From: Bolinopsis microptera
Taxonomy: Eukaryota > Ctenophora > Tentaculata > Lobata > Bolinopsidae
Assembly: GCF_026151205.1 (NCBI RefSeq)
Contig: NC_087073.1
Coordinates: 4,795,001 to 4,859,000, forward strand
DNA: 64,000 nt
Reading direction: 5' to 3'
Shown: positions 35,700 through 46,701 of the stretch, piece by piece
Layout: the number at the start of each line of letters is the position of its first letter
How positions within the stretch are numbered: position 1 is the stretch's first letter
Translations under genes and position numbers: made by a program
Notes under the pieces: generated by a model
What the model saw: only the letters and a program-made list of their open reading frames with translations
Told to the model about the DNA's origin: nothing
The model's database searches: none

Positions 35700-36428
35700 T
35701 AATTAGTTATTGATTAATCTGATTGTTATTTAATACTCAATTAATTGATAGTAAAGTAAATGTCCAAAATACAAGTACAGGGAGTGTCGACGAGTGTTGT
35801 TAAGTAGGGGCGATTGTGCTCGTTATGGGACTACCAGTTATGTGCTAGTACTGAGCGTAAGGAACGCTGGTATGGCTAGGAACCTGGTATGGCTAGAACA
35901 GAGAAGGTACTTAGACTGGGTGGTGTAGCCGGTGACTGAAACGGTTTAAGAAAACATGTGAAGAATGTTTAGGGCACCCTGGCCCTGATAAGCAATGCTG
36001 AGTAGCGTAGGTTTATTTGATGGCCTAGAAGTGCTAGGAATTGTTATTATATCATAATAGTCGTAAGGAATTAAAACACAGAAGGCACAAACAAGTTTAC
36101 TTTGTCGCATAATCTTGATGATATCTGAACATGTGTGAAATTGAACAAATAATGATATACCAGCTTAAACCCCTTATATTATGTACTATTAGAAAACCCG
36201 TGGTCACAGTGAGCAAGCTAATATTTATAGATGGATCAAACAACACTGCTAGTACCACGCACCAGTCACATAAATCATTATCGGGTGGTAATATGTTAAC
36301 AGTTTCACAATTAAACTACCGCAACATGGTCAAAAATAGGGTTATTTCGTCACAAAAAAGTATTATAACTCTGTTAGCTCCTTGCTGGCAAAATAACTAG
36401 TTCATTGATGATAAAGTTACATAGTATT
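35700..36428. other. Spacer upstream of the SWIM exons
   Basis: No exon could be supported. The tract around 36080-36120 (CAAACAAGTTTACTTTGTCGCAT) is a diverged edge of the ~300-bp tandem repeat that follows. Confidence 0.4.
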
Positions 36429-37500
36429 CTAATAGAGGTATAGCTCTTCAAAATTGGGGCAAGACATGTTTACTTTGTCACATCAGTAATTATTATAAGA
36501 GTTAGGTAATCGTTTATCGTCATCAGATTAACAGATCTTGTTCGTAGTTTGGATCGATTAATATAGGCAATAAAGCATCCTATGCCAATTTTAACACACT
36601 ATCTTGATATTGTTGGGGCAGGGAAAGTTAATTTTGTCACATTTTCAGCGTCTTTGACAAATTAATCTAAAATTGTTAAACTTGAGCTCTGATGTTCTGG
36701 ATAATATTCTACCAATCGTTTCTGAAAGAATGTTGAATTCTAATAGAGTTATAGATCTTCAAAATAGGGGCAAGACATGTTTACTTTGTCACATCAGTTA
36801 TTATAAGAGTTAGGTAATCGTCATCAGATTAACAGATCTTTTTTTGTAGTTTGGATCGATTAATATAGGCAATAAAGCATCATATGTCAATTTTAACACA
36901 CTATCTTGATATTGTTGGGGCAGGAAAAGTTAATTTTGTCACATTTTTATGGCTTTGACAAATTTAACCTAAAATTGTTAAACTTGAGCTCTGATGTTCT
37001 CGACAATATTCTACCAATCGTTTCTGAAAGAATGCTGAATTCTAATAGAGTTATAGATCTTCAAAATAGGGCAAGACATGTTTACTTTGTCACATCAGTT
37101 ATTATCAGACTTAGGTAATTGTCATCAGATTAACAGATCTTGTTCGTAGTTTGTATCGATTAATATAGGCAATAAAGCATCATATGTCAATTTTAACACA
37201 CTATCTTGATATTGTTGGGGCAGGAAAGTTAATTTTGTTACATTTTCAGTGTCTTTGACAAATCAATCTAAAATTGTTAAACTTGAGCTCTGATGTTCTA
37301 GACAATATTCTACCAATCGTTTCTGAAAGAATGCTGAATTCTAATAGAGTTATAGATCTTCAAAATAGGGCAAAACATGTTTACTTTGTCACATCAGTTA
37401 TTATCAGACTTAGGTAATCGTCATCAGACTAACAGATATTTTTCGTAGTTTGGATTGATTTATATAGGCAATATAGGGGCAAGACATGTTTACTTTGTCA
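36429..37500. repeat. ~300-bp tandem repeat, about 3.5 copies
   Basis: Units begin with TCTAATAGAGTTATAGATCT-like sequence at about 36429, 36740, 37042 and 37341 (periods near 311, 302 and 299). Each contains GGGGCAAGACATGTTTACTT, GATCGATTAATATAGGCAAT and CTTGAGCTCTGATGTTCT. Open frames in it are short and not conserved between units, so it is non-coding. Confidence 0.93.
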
Positions 37501-37979
37501 CATCGCATCAGTTATTATAAGAGTTATTATAAGAGACTATTTCATTCTATAATCATTGTTTTTAACCTATTTACGATTTCGTATCATTTTTTGTGACAAT
37601 GTAAACATCAATTGATCTTAACTTGCATCAACTACATTGTCATCATATGATAAAGTTTTCCCGCCTTTCAAACCAAAATCAGATATAAATAATTCGCCCA
37701 AAATTTAAAATTCCATATATTGTGCGACAGAATTATCCTCATTTCCCAATAACCAAGTGCCTGTATTAGCTAACTATTCGAAACAAAATATTTTAGGGCT
37801 ATGATTGGTAGATCAACCATCAAATAATGAGTTAAAAGGTTTTTGAGGACACCTCACAGTAGAATAGAGGTATGGTATTCTGAGTGTGACAAAGTTACCC
37901 AAATATTGCCTTGTAACCGTTCGATGTAAATGAGCTTTTGTCATCATTAAAGTCTTATATGAGAGCGAATAAGTTACAT

Positions 37980-38690
37980 ATAAACATGTCCAAGTGCTGC
38001 TACATACACTTCAAACCCACCATGGCAGGTTCTAAGTTAGAGACTTTATCACACCCTGAAGTTGTATTAACTATATAGACGACTTTCCAATCAAAAAGGT
38101 TTCATCCGCAAAATTTCTGGGTGTTATAATTGACGAGAACCTATCATGGGAAGATCACATCAAAGCACTTAAGCGAACTCTAAATCATTCCACATCCACT
38201 TTATGTAGACTTCGCTGCTCCCTTCCAGAATTTCTACACCAACAATTATGTTATACCGGCCCTGTTCGAATCACATCTTTCCTACTGTATATCTGTATGG
38301 GGTGGGGCAGCGAAACAACGTATAAGCTCATTATTTACTGCTCAGAAGTACTGGATCTCAGAGTACTATTTGGTGACAGGCTGGCATACCTTGATAAGTT
38401 TAAGACTTGTGCACGTACTAGGCCTATAGGACACCAGAAACTTGACCAAAAAGTTTTCATAAAAGAGCACACCAAACCGATATTTAAGCATAATAATATT
38501 CTAGCTATACAAAATCTCTATACATACCACAGTTACCTCGAGCTCTACAAGATAATGAAATTCCGTGCTCCAATATCCTTACATGAGGGTTCCACATGTT
38601 CCTCGAGGAAACCCTGCCTTCTTATCTGTCAGGCAGACCCACCTGACAATCACAACACTAGATCAACCAAAAATTTTAACATTTAACCCC
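37980..38690 (+). mobile_element. Decayed CR1-type LINE fragment
   Basis: Plus-strand pieces in shifting frames match the C-terminal region of the copy at 10.9-12.4 kb: HINMSKC, then FLGVIIDENLSW-like DNA, then VLFGDRLAYLDKFKTCARTR and NNILAIQNLYTYHSYLELYK. Stops and frame shifts separate them. The same words (VLFGDKEAYLNKFLTCARTR) stand in the 11-kb copy, so the two belong to one family. Confidence 0.8.
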
Positions 38691-39869
38691 AAAATTCAGA
38701 ATGACTGACTTTACTACTAGTGTAATGTGCTTGCGAGGTAAGCTAAAACGTGCGCTATTAACGAATCAACATAATCAGTTCACGCCCTGCTTGATTGGAC
38801 TGTCAAAGATTTTGACTGCGCAAATCTTATTTCCCAAACATTATAACTGGCTGGTCACACACATCTCAATTAAAATTACCCTAGGCTACTGTTTTCCAAG
38901 TCTTGTCCTGTGAGTAAAGTATGTGTGAGGTGTGAGAAAGTTTTAATAAAATTATTGTATATTTACTTTTGAATTTTTAATATCTAATTTGAGGATGAAG
39001 TTTAAAGAAATCTTAATTAGCACTGTATAGTTTAAGATATTTATAGCTTATTATAACCATTGATACAAAGGCCATAATCTTTCGCCAGCTCTCCAATATC
39101 CACCTTGAAAGCTTGAAGCTGCATTTTATATCCTTGAACTACACAATATAAACTAAAGAATGTTTTAGTGTAGACTTTTTGTCACAACAAGACTGCAACC
39201 TATAATAACAACTATAAACAGAACCCCTAATGTCTGCTTACAATTTTTCTTCTAGTCCTAATCTGAGCCTTGTCTCTATAAACTTAACTGAACTAGCGTT
39301 TCGGTGTGTGCAAAAGCTTCCAGGCACGCGCATTCCTTGCCCCGTTAGTTACCTGTCCTTCCAAAACCAAACTAGCAGTCAAGGACAAAAAGTCATACAC
39401 CAAATGGGCATTATATTTTATGAATTGTTTTACATCTTTTTATTCTGTAAAAATGTGCTAAAATTAAATTTCTTGTTTCATTGAATTTCTTGTTTCATTG
39501 ATCCGTGCCCTTTAACCAATGTTGTATCATAATTGTTAGATTGACCTAATCTACTATATTTCAGACCAAGGAATGATAATTAGACAACTGCAGTTAACTA
39601 AGTCACACAAAATGTGACATTTGAACCATTATAGTGAATACATTATAGTGCCTAACAACAATAGATTTTCTATCTGAGCAGTGCATATGGGAGTATGGGT
39701 TACGTGGCTAATGTTCAGAACTTCTGAACGTGCTAGGTTAATATATGTCAGAATTAAGCCACTATCGTCGAAAACGCTATCATTTTCGTTTACCAATATC
39801 CTCAAACTCAAATGAACGTGTCCATATACATTGTTTGTAGTATATTATTTGTAATTGTAGCGAGTTATC
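38691..39869. other. AT-rich spacer
   Basis: No gene is recognised. The duplicated AATTTCTTGTTTCATTGA near 39468-39500 is a short local repeat. Confidence 0.45.
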
Positions 39870-40095
39870 GGATGTTTTATCTTTGAGCGAGGCTATCTTT
39901 ATAGGAGTAGTCAAGAAGCTTGAGTTTTGGCGCTATGACGTGCTCCAGATTTTAGAAGATCTAAATATAAAATCTTTTAATATAATGGGAATTGAGCAGT
40001 GAGATCGGTTTCCTTTCTACATGATAACTCATATTGCTGGTGCAGTGATGTTAGGCGTCTGAGTTTGGGTATTTTAGGAGCACTCTCTTTGGGAG
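39870..40095 (-). mobile_element. Small CR1-type LINE fragment
   Basis: On the minus strand PKLRRLTSLHQQYELSCRKE followed by TDLTAQFPLY matches the C-terminal block CPASLQQHYQPSSRKETTLI of the 11-kb copy. It is a short 3' relic in opposite orientation to the fragment at 38 kb. Confidence 0.7.
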
Positions 40096-40859
40096 ACCAC
40101 TGTCCAATTATGATTTCAAATGATATTATGTTAAAACAAGCTGCGGGGAAGGTTTTGATAGTCAGCTTAAATAAATTGCGACTACATAAAATCACTGAGA
40201 CAAGAACAACCATAAATAAGGAGTGACAACAAATAATTTGAGTGTTCACTAACATTTACATTATTTACATTGCTGTCAATCGATATTATTACGTAAGCCA
40301 CCTAATTTTACATACCAGCAAATTCATGGAAAAAACGACACTTCAAACCTCAAAAATATGATTAACAATCGAAACCAGAAACAGCTGCTTATAATGAAGT
40401 TGCACTGCTGAAAGATGTATGAAACAGTGATAGTGAAAAATCGTGATTGATAGAAGCTGGAGTAGAGTTGAATGGTGAAGGTGTTCTAAGTGTACGTATA
40501 TGTACCTTGTTTTTGATGAAGCTTTAGTGGGAAACGAATGGATGGAGATATCCTGATCCGGTAGATTTCCCCAAAATGGTCAACCCAAAAAAAACTCGGC
40601 AGTAAACCTGAAATTGTTAACGAAAGCACAAATTGACCATTGGCGATGAACTTTAAGTTTTAATCACTCGAAATTAACATGCTATACCTTTAATCATGAA
40701 TCACAGACTTATAATCGAGTAAATAGTGTAGTCAAATATGAAGTATAGAATAACTGAATAACGTTAACTGACCTTGAAGCAAACTACTGAGGATATAGAA
40801 CCAGCGCAGCACTCCTGATAGCAAAACCAATTTTGCAATTTATCCAATGCGAAAATACG
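40096..40859. other. Spacer with one weak exon candidate
   Basis: A minus-strand stretch at 40509-40609 has an acceptor (ATTTCAG), a donor (CAAG/GTACAT) and one open frame. Its phase does not fit the SWIM exon directly and no family is recognised, so it is not called as a gene. Confidence 0.3.
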
Positions 40860-41050
40860 CATTAACAGTTAAATGAAAAAAGTTTGGGCGAGCGATTTAG
40901 TGAGAGCGAGCGCGATGCGTTACTGTGCCGCGCCACGCACTCAATGAGGCTTCTTACAGCTCTAGATCGGCGAGATGCGCTATTGTGCCGCGCCGAGCTG
41001 AGATGAATTGACATCGTCAATTAACAAAATGCGCTACTGGGCCTCGCCGA
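40860..41050. repeat. GC-rich dispersed repeat
   Basis: GGGCGAGCGATTTAG, GCGATGCGTTACTG, GCCGCGCC and TAGATCGGCGAGATGCGC(T) recur at 41400-41530 and, inverted, near 29930-30110. A half copy of the GGGCGAGCGATTTA word is at 42176. This is a dispersed family of unknown type. Confidence 0.65.
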
Positions 41051-41257
41051 GCTTTACCTGGGGACCTCAGGCTATCATGTTCATAAACATATAGAGATTA
41101 GGCGGAATGACAGGCCGAGCTGCGAAGAATTGACATCCGACATCGTCAATTAAGGGCCTGTGTCCGAATTATCAAAACCATCCCCCTCTATTCCCCCGGA
41201 CGTCCGGATTTCCAGCTACTTTTAAAAGTACAAATAAAACCAACTCAAATGTATTCA

Positions 41258-41355
41258 TTACCTGGGGACCTCAGGCTATTTATGTGCACGTTCATAAACA
41301 ATAAACATATAGAATAGAGATTCGGCGGAATGACAGGCTGAGCGCGGCCTAGTAA
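41258..41355 (+). mobile_element. 98-bp MITE with a 9-bp target duplication
   Basis: TTACCTGGGGACCTCAGGCT to GCGCGGCCTAGTAA, flanked by ATGTATTCA at 41249-41257 and 41356-41364. It is longer than the 29412 copy because of an internal ATGTTCATAAACA-like stretch. A truncated sister is at 41054-41125. Confidence 0.8.
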
Positions 41356-41565
41356 ATGTATTCATTGTTAATCAAACATCAAATGTGTAGTTACTGAAAA
41401 CAGAAAACTTGTAGTGCGATGCATTACTGGGCCGCGCCGGCCACTCAATTATTCTTCTCGCAACCTCTAGATCGGCGAGATGCACTACTCATGGGCCTCG
41501 CCGAGCTACGATAAATTGACATCGTCAATTAACTTAAATTATACAATAATACGGCTCTTACTTAC

Positions 41566-41640
41566 ATGGGGACCTCAGGCTATAATGTTCATAAACATAG
41601 AATAGAGATTCGGCGGAATGACAGGCTGAGCGCGAGTAAG
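41566..41640 (+). mobile_element. MITE of the TTACCTGGGG family, third copy
   Basis: TTACATGGGGACCTCAGGCT to GCTGAGCGCGAGTAA with the family core TCGGCGGAATGACAGG. No clear 9-bp duplication remains around this copy. Confidence 0.65.
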
Positions 41641-41704
41641 TGCTTTGCGATTATTTCATTCATTAATCCGGTGTGATAGCCTTTTAATAAATAAATGGCT
41701 TAAC

Positions 41705-41718
41705 AATGGCTTGATTAC

Positions 41719-41750
<32 letters not shown>

Positions 41751-41880
41751 ACTTAAACCTTGATTACGTAATATAATTATAGGGGGGGGGGGGGGGGTTC
41801 GGTCTTGATTACGGTTGATTACTAGAGGGGGGGAGGGTAAAAATTGCCAAAATATTGATTACGTAATATGTGAACGACCC
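41705..41880. repeat. Poly-G runs with TTGATTACG repeats
   Basis: Two long G runs (about 28 bases from 41719 and about 16 from 41783) and a shorter one near 41826 are spaced by TTGATTACG(TAATAT) copies. It is probably the low-complexity end of a dispersed repeat. Homopolymer length is unreliable in most assemblies. Confidence 0.8.
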
Positions 41881-41965
41881 CTAACCCTAACAGTAACAGT
41901 AACCATAAACCCAAAGCTACCCATAACCCTAACCACAACCCTAAACAACCAAATTCAACCCCTAA
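41877..41965. repeat. Degenerate telomere-like CCCTAA tract
   Basis: CCCCTAACCCTAACAG, ATAACCCTAACCACAACCCT and variants form about 80 bp of imperfect CCCTAA copies, the complement of the animal telomere unit TTAGGG. It adjoins the G-run/TTGATTACG block. It may be an interstitial telomere scar or simply the end of a repeat element. Confidence 0.6.
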
Positions 41966-42262
41966 AGGCCTAAATAATCAAATTCGTGTTTTACTAGCGT
42001 GTCACGTGACCAAAACAGTTTTTTGCCCATAAATTTCCAGGGAAGCATTTTTGCCTTACGTCATGATAAGGCATGATATGAGGGGTGATTCGGAATCAGC
42101 GTCCAAAAATACACCGGGACAGATTTTATCTATAGTACCTTCAGGGCCTTTTCACAAGAATTTTCTTAAAATTTGGGCGAGCGATTTATAGTGGGAGCGC
42201 AATAATACATTTACTGTCTAGTCAGTGCAGTGTCACTGTCTGCTGTCACGAACATGTAATTA

Positions 42263-43025
42263 CCTTAGTACAGAATATTTGTACGTCACGAGTTTTGTAC
42301 GGATATTTTTTAATCGGCATTAATTTTATACGATTGCATCAATCTCCCAAAGAACAGAAAAAAATCCGTTTAGTGACTAGAGAATAGAAATATAGAAATT
42401 AATCAATCAGTGTAAGACGAGAAAACGGATCCACTAAGCCATTAGTGTCCATTATGTTCTGTGCGTCTCTTAATGATTTTACTGCTTTCCAAATTCCTGC
42501 AGCTTTCCACCCTTGCAGAATGTTTTGTTTGCCTTCTGGTCCCTGAAAGTAAGCAAACGCTTTCGTGATAGTCTTTGCGTGCAAATTTCGTAGAATAGGC
42601 TTTCCTGTGTTAACTTTAATGTCATCTATTCGCGGAGAAATCTGAAGACATCTAATAATCTCAGCACTGATATATTCTGCACTGTCATCTTGCTCGATTC
42701 GTTTCAATGTACGGTTTACCGTCAGATCAAGAGGAGAAAGCAAATGGGTGAGGTTCTTAGGTACATCACTAGCAACTATATTCAATGATGGCAATAGGTT
42801 CTGTACTTTAGATGCAGTATGACCACGGAAATCATCCCATATTAAGAGTGCCTTTTGATTTTCTAGGAGTCCTAGTTTCTTGATAACTTGATCAACATAC
42901 GGCTTGAGAATGGAAAATTTATACGACACAAAATTTATAACCCATAAATTTTATACGACATAAATTTTATACGAAAAATCGGAATTCGTATAAATATTGT
43001 GATGTATAAATATTGTGTACTAAGG
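42263..43025 (-). mobile_element. 763-bp pogo/Tigger-like DNA transposon, internally deleted
   Basis: The ends are inverted copies: CCTTAGTACAGAATATTTGT on the left, CCTTAGTACACAATATTTAT read inward from the right. A TA dinucleotide flanks each end (42261-42262 and 43026-43027), the target duplication of the Tc1/mariner/pogo group. The body holds the 3' half of a transposase. The 5' half, with the DNA-binding domain and first catalytic Asp, is gone, so the copy is non-autonomous. Confidence 0.85.
42399..42929 (-). pseudogene. Truncated DDE transposase (pogo/Tigger, DDE_1)
   Basis: A 176-codon open frame carries KALLIWDDFRGH (second catalytic Asp region) and HLLSPLDLTVN (the PLD/N block near the third acidic residue), typical of pogo, Tigger and jerky transposases. 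The CENP-B-type helix-turn-helix and the first catalytic Asp are missing, so it is a fragment about a third of the usual length. The Met at its start is only the first one in the surviving piece. It lies fully inside the TIR-bounded element. Confidence 0.8.
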
Positions 43026-43027
43026 TA

Positions 43028-45593
43028 GGTCGGTCCGACATAATTTCATGTCCATGATATAAAGCTATAACTCACAGAGAATATGTAGTTTAGGCTTACC
43101 TTTCATATATTTATAACGTTAGTCTCATTCAAAAACATATTGATATTTGACCAATTTATTGGCCAAAATTTATCACATGCCCAAATATGGACATATAGGT
43201 TTTGGCTCATAACTCAGTCATTTTTAGTATAATCTGGATGAAAATTCATATACGAGTTCAGGAGACCACTAGTATAGCTACAAATAGTTAAATAGAACAC
43301 CTAAAACATAGCTTTTGGACATGTTATGTCCCGTTCGACCTATAAGGTTCGATCAAGTTACATATTCTTGACAAGTTTAGCACAGTCTAGTTACATTTAA
43401 GTACTTGTTCCCAGGAAATCTTACTGGCTGGGGCTTAACTTCAAAAGTAAAAGAGATAGCGACTTCCGGTTTTTAAATGTTCGTTTTGTAAAAGTAACGT
43501 TTCCTCCCCAGGAGGAAAATTAGGGAAATTGTAGATTTTGAGTTATCTCAAAATCTCCAGAAAAGTCTCATTTTGGGCTGATCTTGACATACGTTGCATG
43601 CCACTTTTCTCGCGCGAAGCGCGCGCCGCCGAAGGCATACAAAACATGTATCAAGGCTGATCAAAAGTTTGCAACTTTAACTTTGCGGATTTCTGTACTC
43701 TGATTGGCTGAATTGTGTCACGTGCTAGCTGCTTGAACATTGGAATGTGCCACGCGTGCAAATAACTTAATGTCACGTGCGAGCTCAAACCGTCTGTTTA
43801 AATTAGACCACCTCTAGTAGTAGTAACACGGCCAGCCAGTAAGGTTTGCTAGGATAACCTGCGCCTATGGTGTTTGAGGTGTTCGCACTAGTAATGATCC
43901 CGATATACAGCTTCTTGAATCCTGTATTTTACAGTCAGCTTTACAAGAAGGTGGTACTGATAATCTGGATAAAGTGGAGAGTCGTTGTAAGCTTCTGACA
44001 CCATTCAGACCACCCAATAATATAATGGTAACTACCCAGAGAACAAATATCCCAGCTTACCCGGAGTACTGCGAATGAAGAAGATAAACAGAAAGCAAAG
44101 AAAAGGACAAACGTGTTAGGGATTGCAGTGACGTTATAATTTTATAAATATAACATAGGTACCCGCTGACGTTATTTTGCTAAGCTATACGCACGTTTTG
44201 CTCTAGAAACACATATTTTTTCACAAATTTTATTACTCCGAAGCTCTTCAAATATGCTATTGTCAAACTTTGAAAATGATACCAGTCGCTTTAGTGGCTT
44301 GTTGGCAGTTAACCTACAATTTGTAGGTTCAAATATGACACGTGTCAAAGAGTTGAGGACAGTTCGGCTTCTGCTGAAAATTAACTCAAGAATGTGGCTT
44401 GTGGACAGTGGACACACGTAATGGCTAGAGTTATAGTTATACATATACTATTAAATTATTGATTGCAGTTTATTCGCTTGTTACCCATTTTGTGTTGAAA
44501 TATACTTTTCGAAAAACTAAAATACATCTTTTTGAAAACTCTTTAGTCATGTTACAAACTAAATGAACAATAATTCATTTCACAATAAAGTCGACCACAA
44601 ACAATTGATTGATATCCTGTTGACACAAACATTCTATCCTTATTTGTTCCTTCCTAGTTTTGACTGCATTAGAAAGGAACCCGGAGCATGTCTGTAATTT
44701 GTTGAGGCTCACCTAGGAGTCCAGTTTTCTCTCTCTATCTCTCTGGTCTCTAATTCTAGTCATGCCAACTGTAGTCTGGTGACTGGTTTGAAGGCAGATA
44801 GTGGCTCAAGGTGATCCAATCTTTCATCGTCTTATCACAAACGATACACTACTTAACATCTGAAATGGTAAACAAGTCAGAGAATGTCAGCTACAACTAA
44901 GATACGTTTGGAATTTGGTCAGATTATTGACCTAATTATTGGTAAAGTTATTAATATTGGTAATTAACATTGGAAAAAATATTTCGGACGTAAACTAAAT
45001 CATCATAAATTAGCTCCACGACCACATTTTCCGAGCCCTGAAAAAGGCACCGTTCCTCATCCATTATAACTGAATTCCTACTTTCAGAGCCTAATAGTCG
45101 AGGATTAAAGTGCGGAGGCGGTGCAAGTGTAAATGTAACGCCGCAAAGTTCACTTGCCATACTCTTTAATATACAGCTGCTGCTTTATATTGCCCATTGA
45201 AATCTCTTCTCTTTCTGCCTACGTGTAATCTGGCAGCGCAGTGGGGCTCACGCTGCAACGAATTTCTATGCGAAGGTGACCCTAACAGACACCCGCTTTG
45301 TGGCTACTGGCTACCTTGGTAGTACTATTAACGTAATAAGGTGGGTTCCTTAACACGAGCAAGCCCTCTCAGACAAATACAATGCATTTCTCTCTCTTCG
45401 TGCCTCACACACTCTCGATAAAACTACAATAGCCAGGTAGTACTTGACATGTGAGGTGCTTATCTTCTGAGAGATGGACAGAGAGCAGCTCAAGCTGCAA
45501 TGAATATACATACGAGTGGGACCTTAACACCATTACCCACTTTGTGACAGGGTGATAATTTCAGCAGGAACAATAGATGTGGATACTGGCGGG
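43028..45593. other. Spacer, no gene recognised
   Basis: No gene could be supported. A palindromic GC patch (CGCGCGAAGCGCGCG) lies near 43612. A minus-strand frame at 44951-45160 has a Met start and 69 codons but no recognised motif or convincing splice partners. CACGTG-type words recur at 43715-43785. Confidence 0.4.
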
Positions 45594-45708
45594 GAGGTGA
45601 TCATTGTTTGTTTACATTAATAGGGAACACATGTTCAGGAGGCTGAGGAGGTGATCATTGTTTGTTTACATTTTAGGTGGAACACATGTTCAGGAGGCTG
45701 AGGAGGTG
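45594..45708. repeat. 54-bp tandem duplication
   Basis: GAGGTGATCATTGTTTGTTT through GGAACACATGTTCAGGAGGC occurs twice in a row with small changes (TTAATAGG against TTTTAGGTGG). Confidence 0.9.
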
Positions 45709-46701
45709 TTACATATTTTGTATTATAGAAGGCTTGTAACACATGTAACGCCTTCTTGTTACCCCCCTTTGAGGACCCCGAATTATTTTCTGAACGAAAG
45801 CTCAAAAATAACCGAGAAATCGACCTTCTTATTAACTCATTTTGATGACCGTTTCTAACCTAAAATTGCACGAAAAATCGATTTAGCTAGGTTTCAGAAC
45901 CTATAAACACTTCCTTATCCCTCAAAATCGATGTTTTATAGGTTAGAATGCAAGCAACAAGCAACATATATTTTGATCCTTCGGTTCTACAGCTCTTGAC
46001 CTAGGGCTGAAACCGAAAGATCGAGGCAATCCTAACCTTAACTGATCGAACTTGAGCGAAGAGCAGAGTACGACAAAACACAGCAGGTAAGCATCTCATT
46101 TTATAATGAGAGACATGCTCTACGCTTCTACGGGCTCGTACCTCGTACAACTACATATATTTCTCTCTCAGTCTCTCCTGCCTCATTACAAGTGTATGAG
46201 CTATAATGTGCCTCACGCGCAAGGATTCTCTCGGTTAACCAACGATTAAGCTGCGATTAACAATGGGACATTTGTAAACCACTGAAAGCTAAAAGGAGAA
46301 CGGCAAATCCAGAGATTGTCGCTCTCCTATTGTTTTCTCTGCCTAGCTCTCTCAGATTTTCTAGTTTCCTGTTGGTTTGTGTTATTAATAACCAGTAAAT
46401 AATATTAAGAAGGGTTTATAGCCTTTATTTTCTATACTGAGGAACACTTCTTAGCCGTTATACTTATATTATACCTGTTACAGCAGGAACACTATATTAT
46501 ATAATTTCTTACCATCCGACTGAGTACTGTGTTTTAATTTATAGTTGTTAGGGATCGTCCCCGGAATCGTTCACATATTAGGGGAGAGAGTTTTTAATTC
46601 CAACACAACAGACATTTGGGGGTGGGGGATTAAAATGGCCAAAATCTGTCTCTTTAATTTAATGAACTGTTCAATTCAAAATCGTTTCTTATCCAGGCAC
46701 A
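45709..46701. other. Upstream region of the lectin gene
   Basis: No coding feature was found. Several CT-rich stretches and an AT-rich part (46380-46520) precede the ATG at 46702. A promoter cannot be set from sequence alone. Confidence 0.4.

Noticed and set aside
40509-40609. Exon-like stretch upstream of the SWIM gene
   Set aside because: Its end phase does not match the SWIM exon and no intermediate exon was found.
44951-45160. Minus-strand 69-codon frame starting MASELCGVTF
   Set aside because: No motif, no convincing splice sites in phase, no support beyond an open frame.
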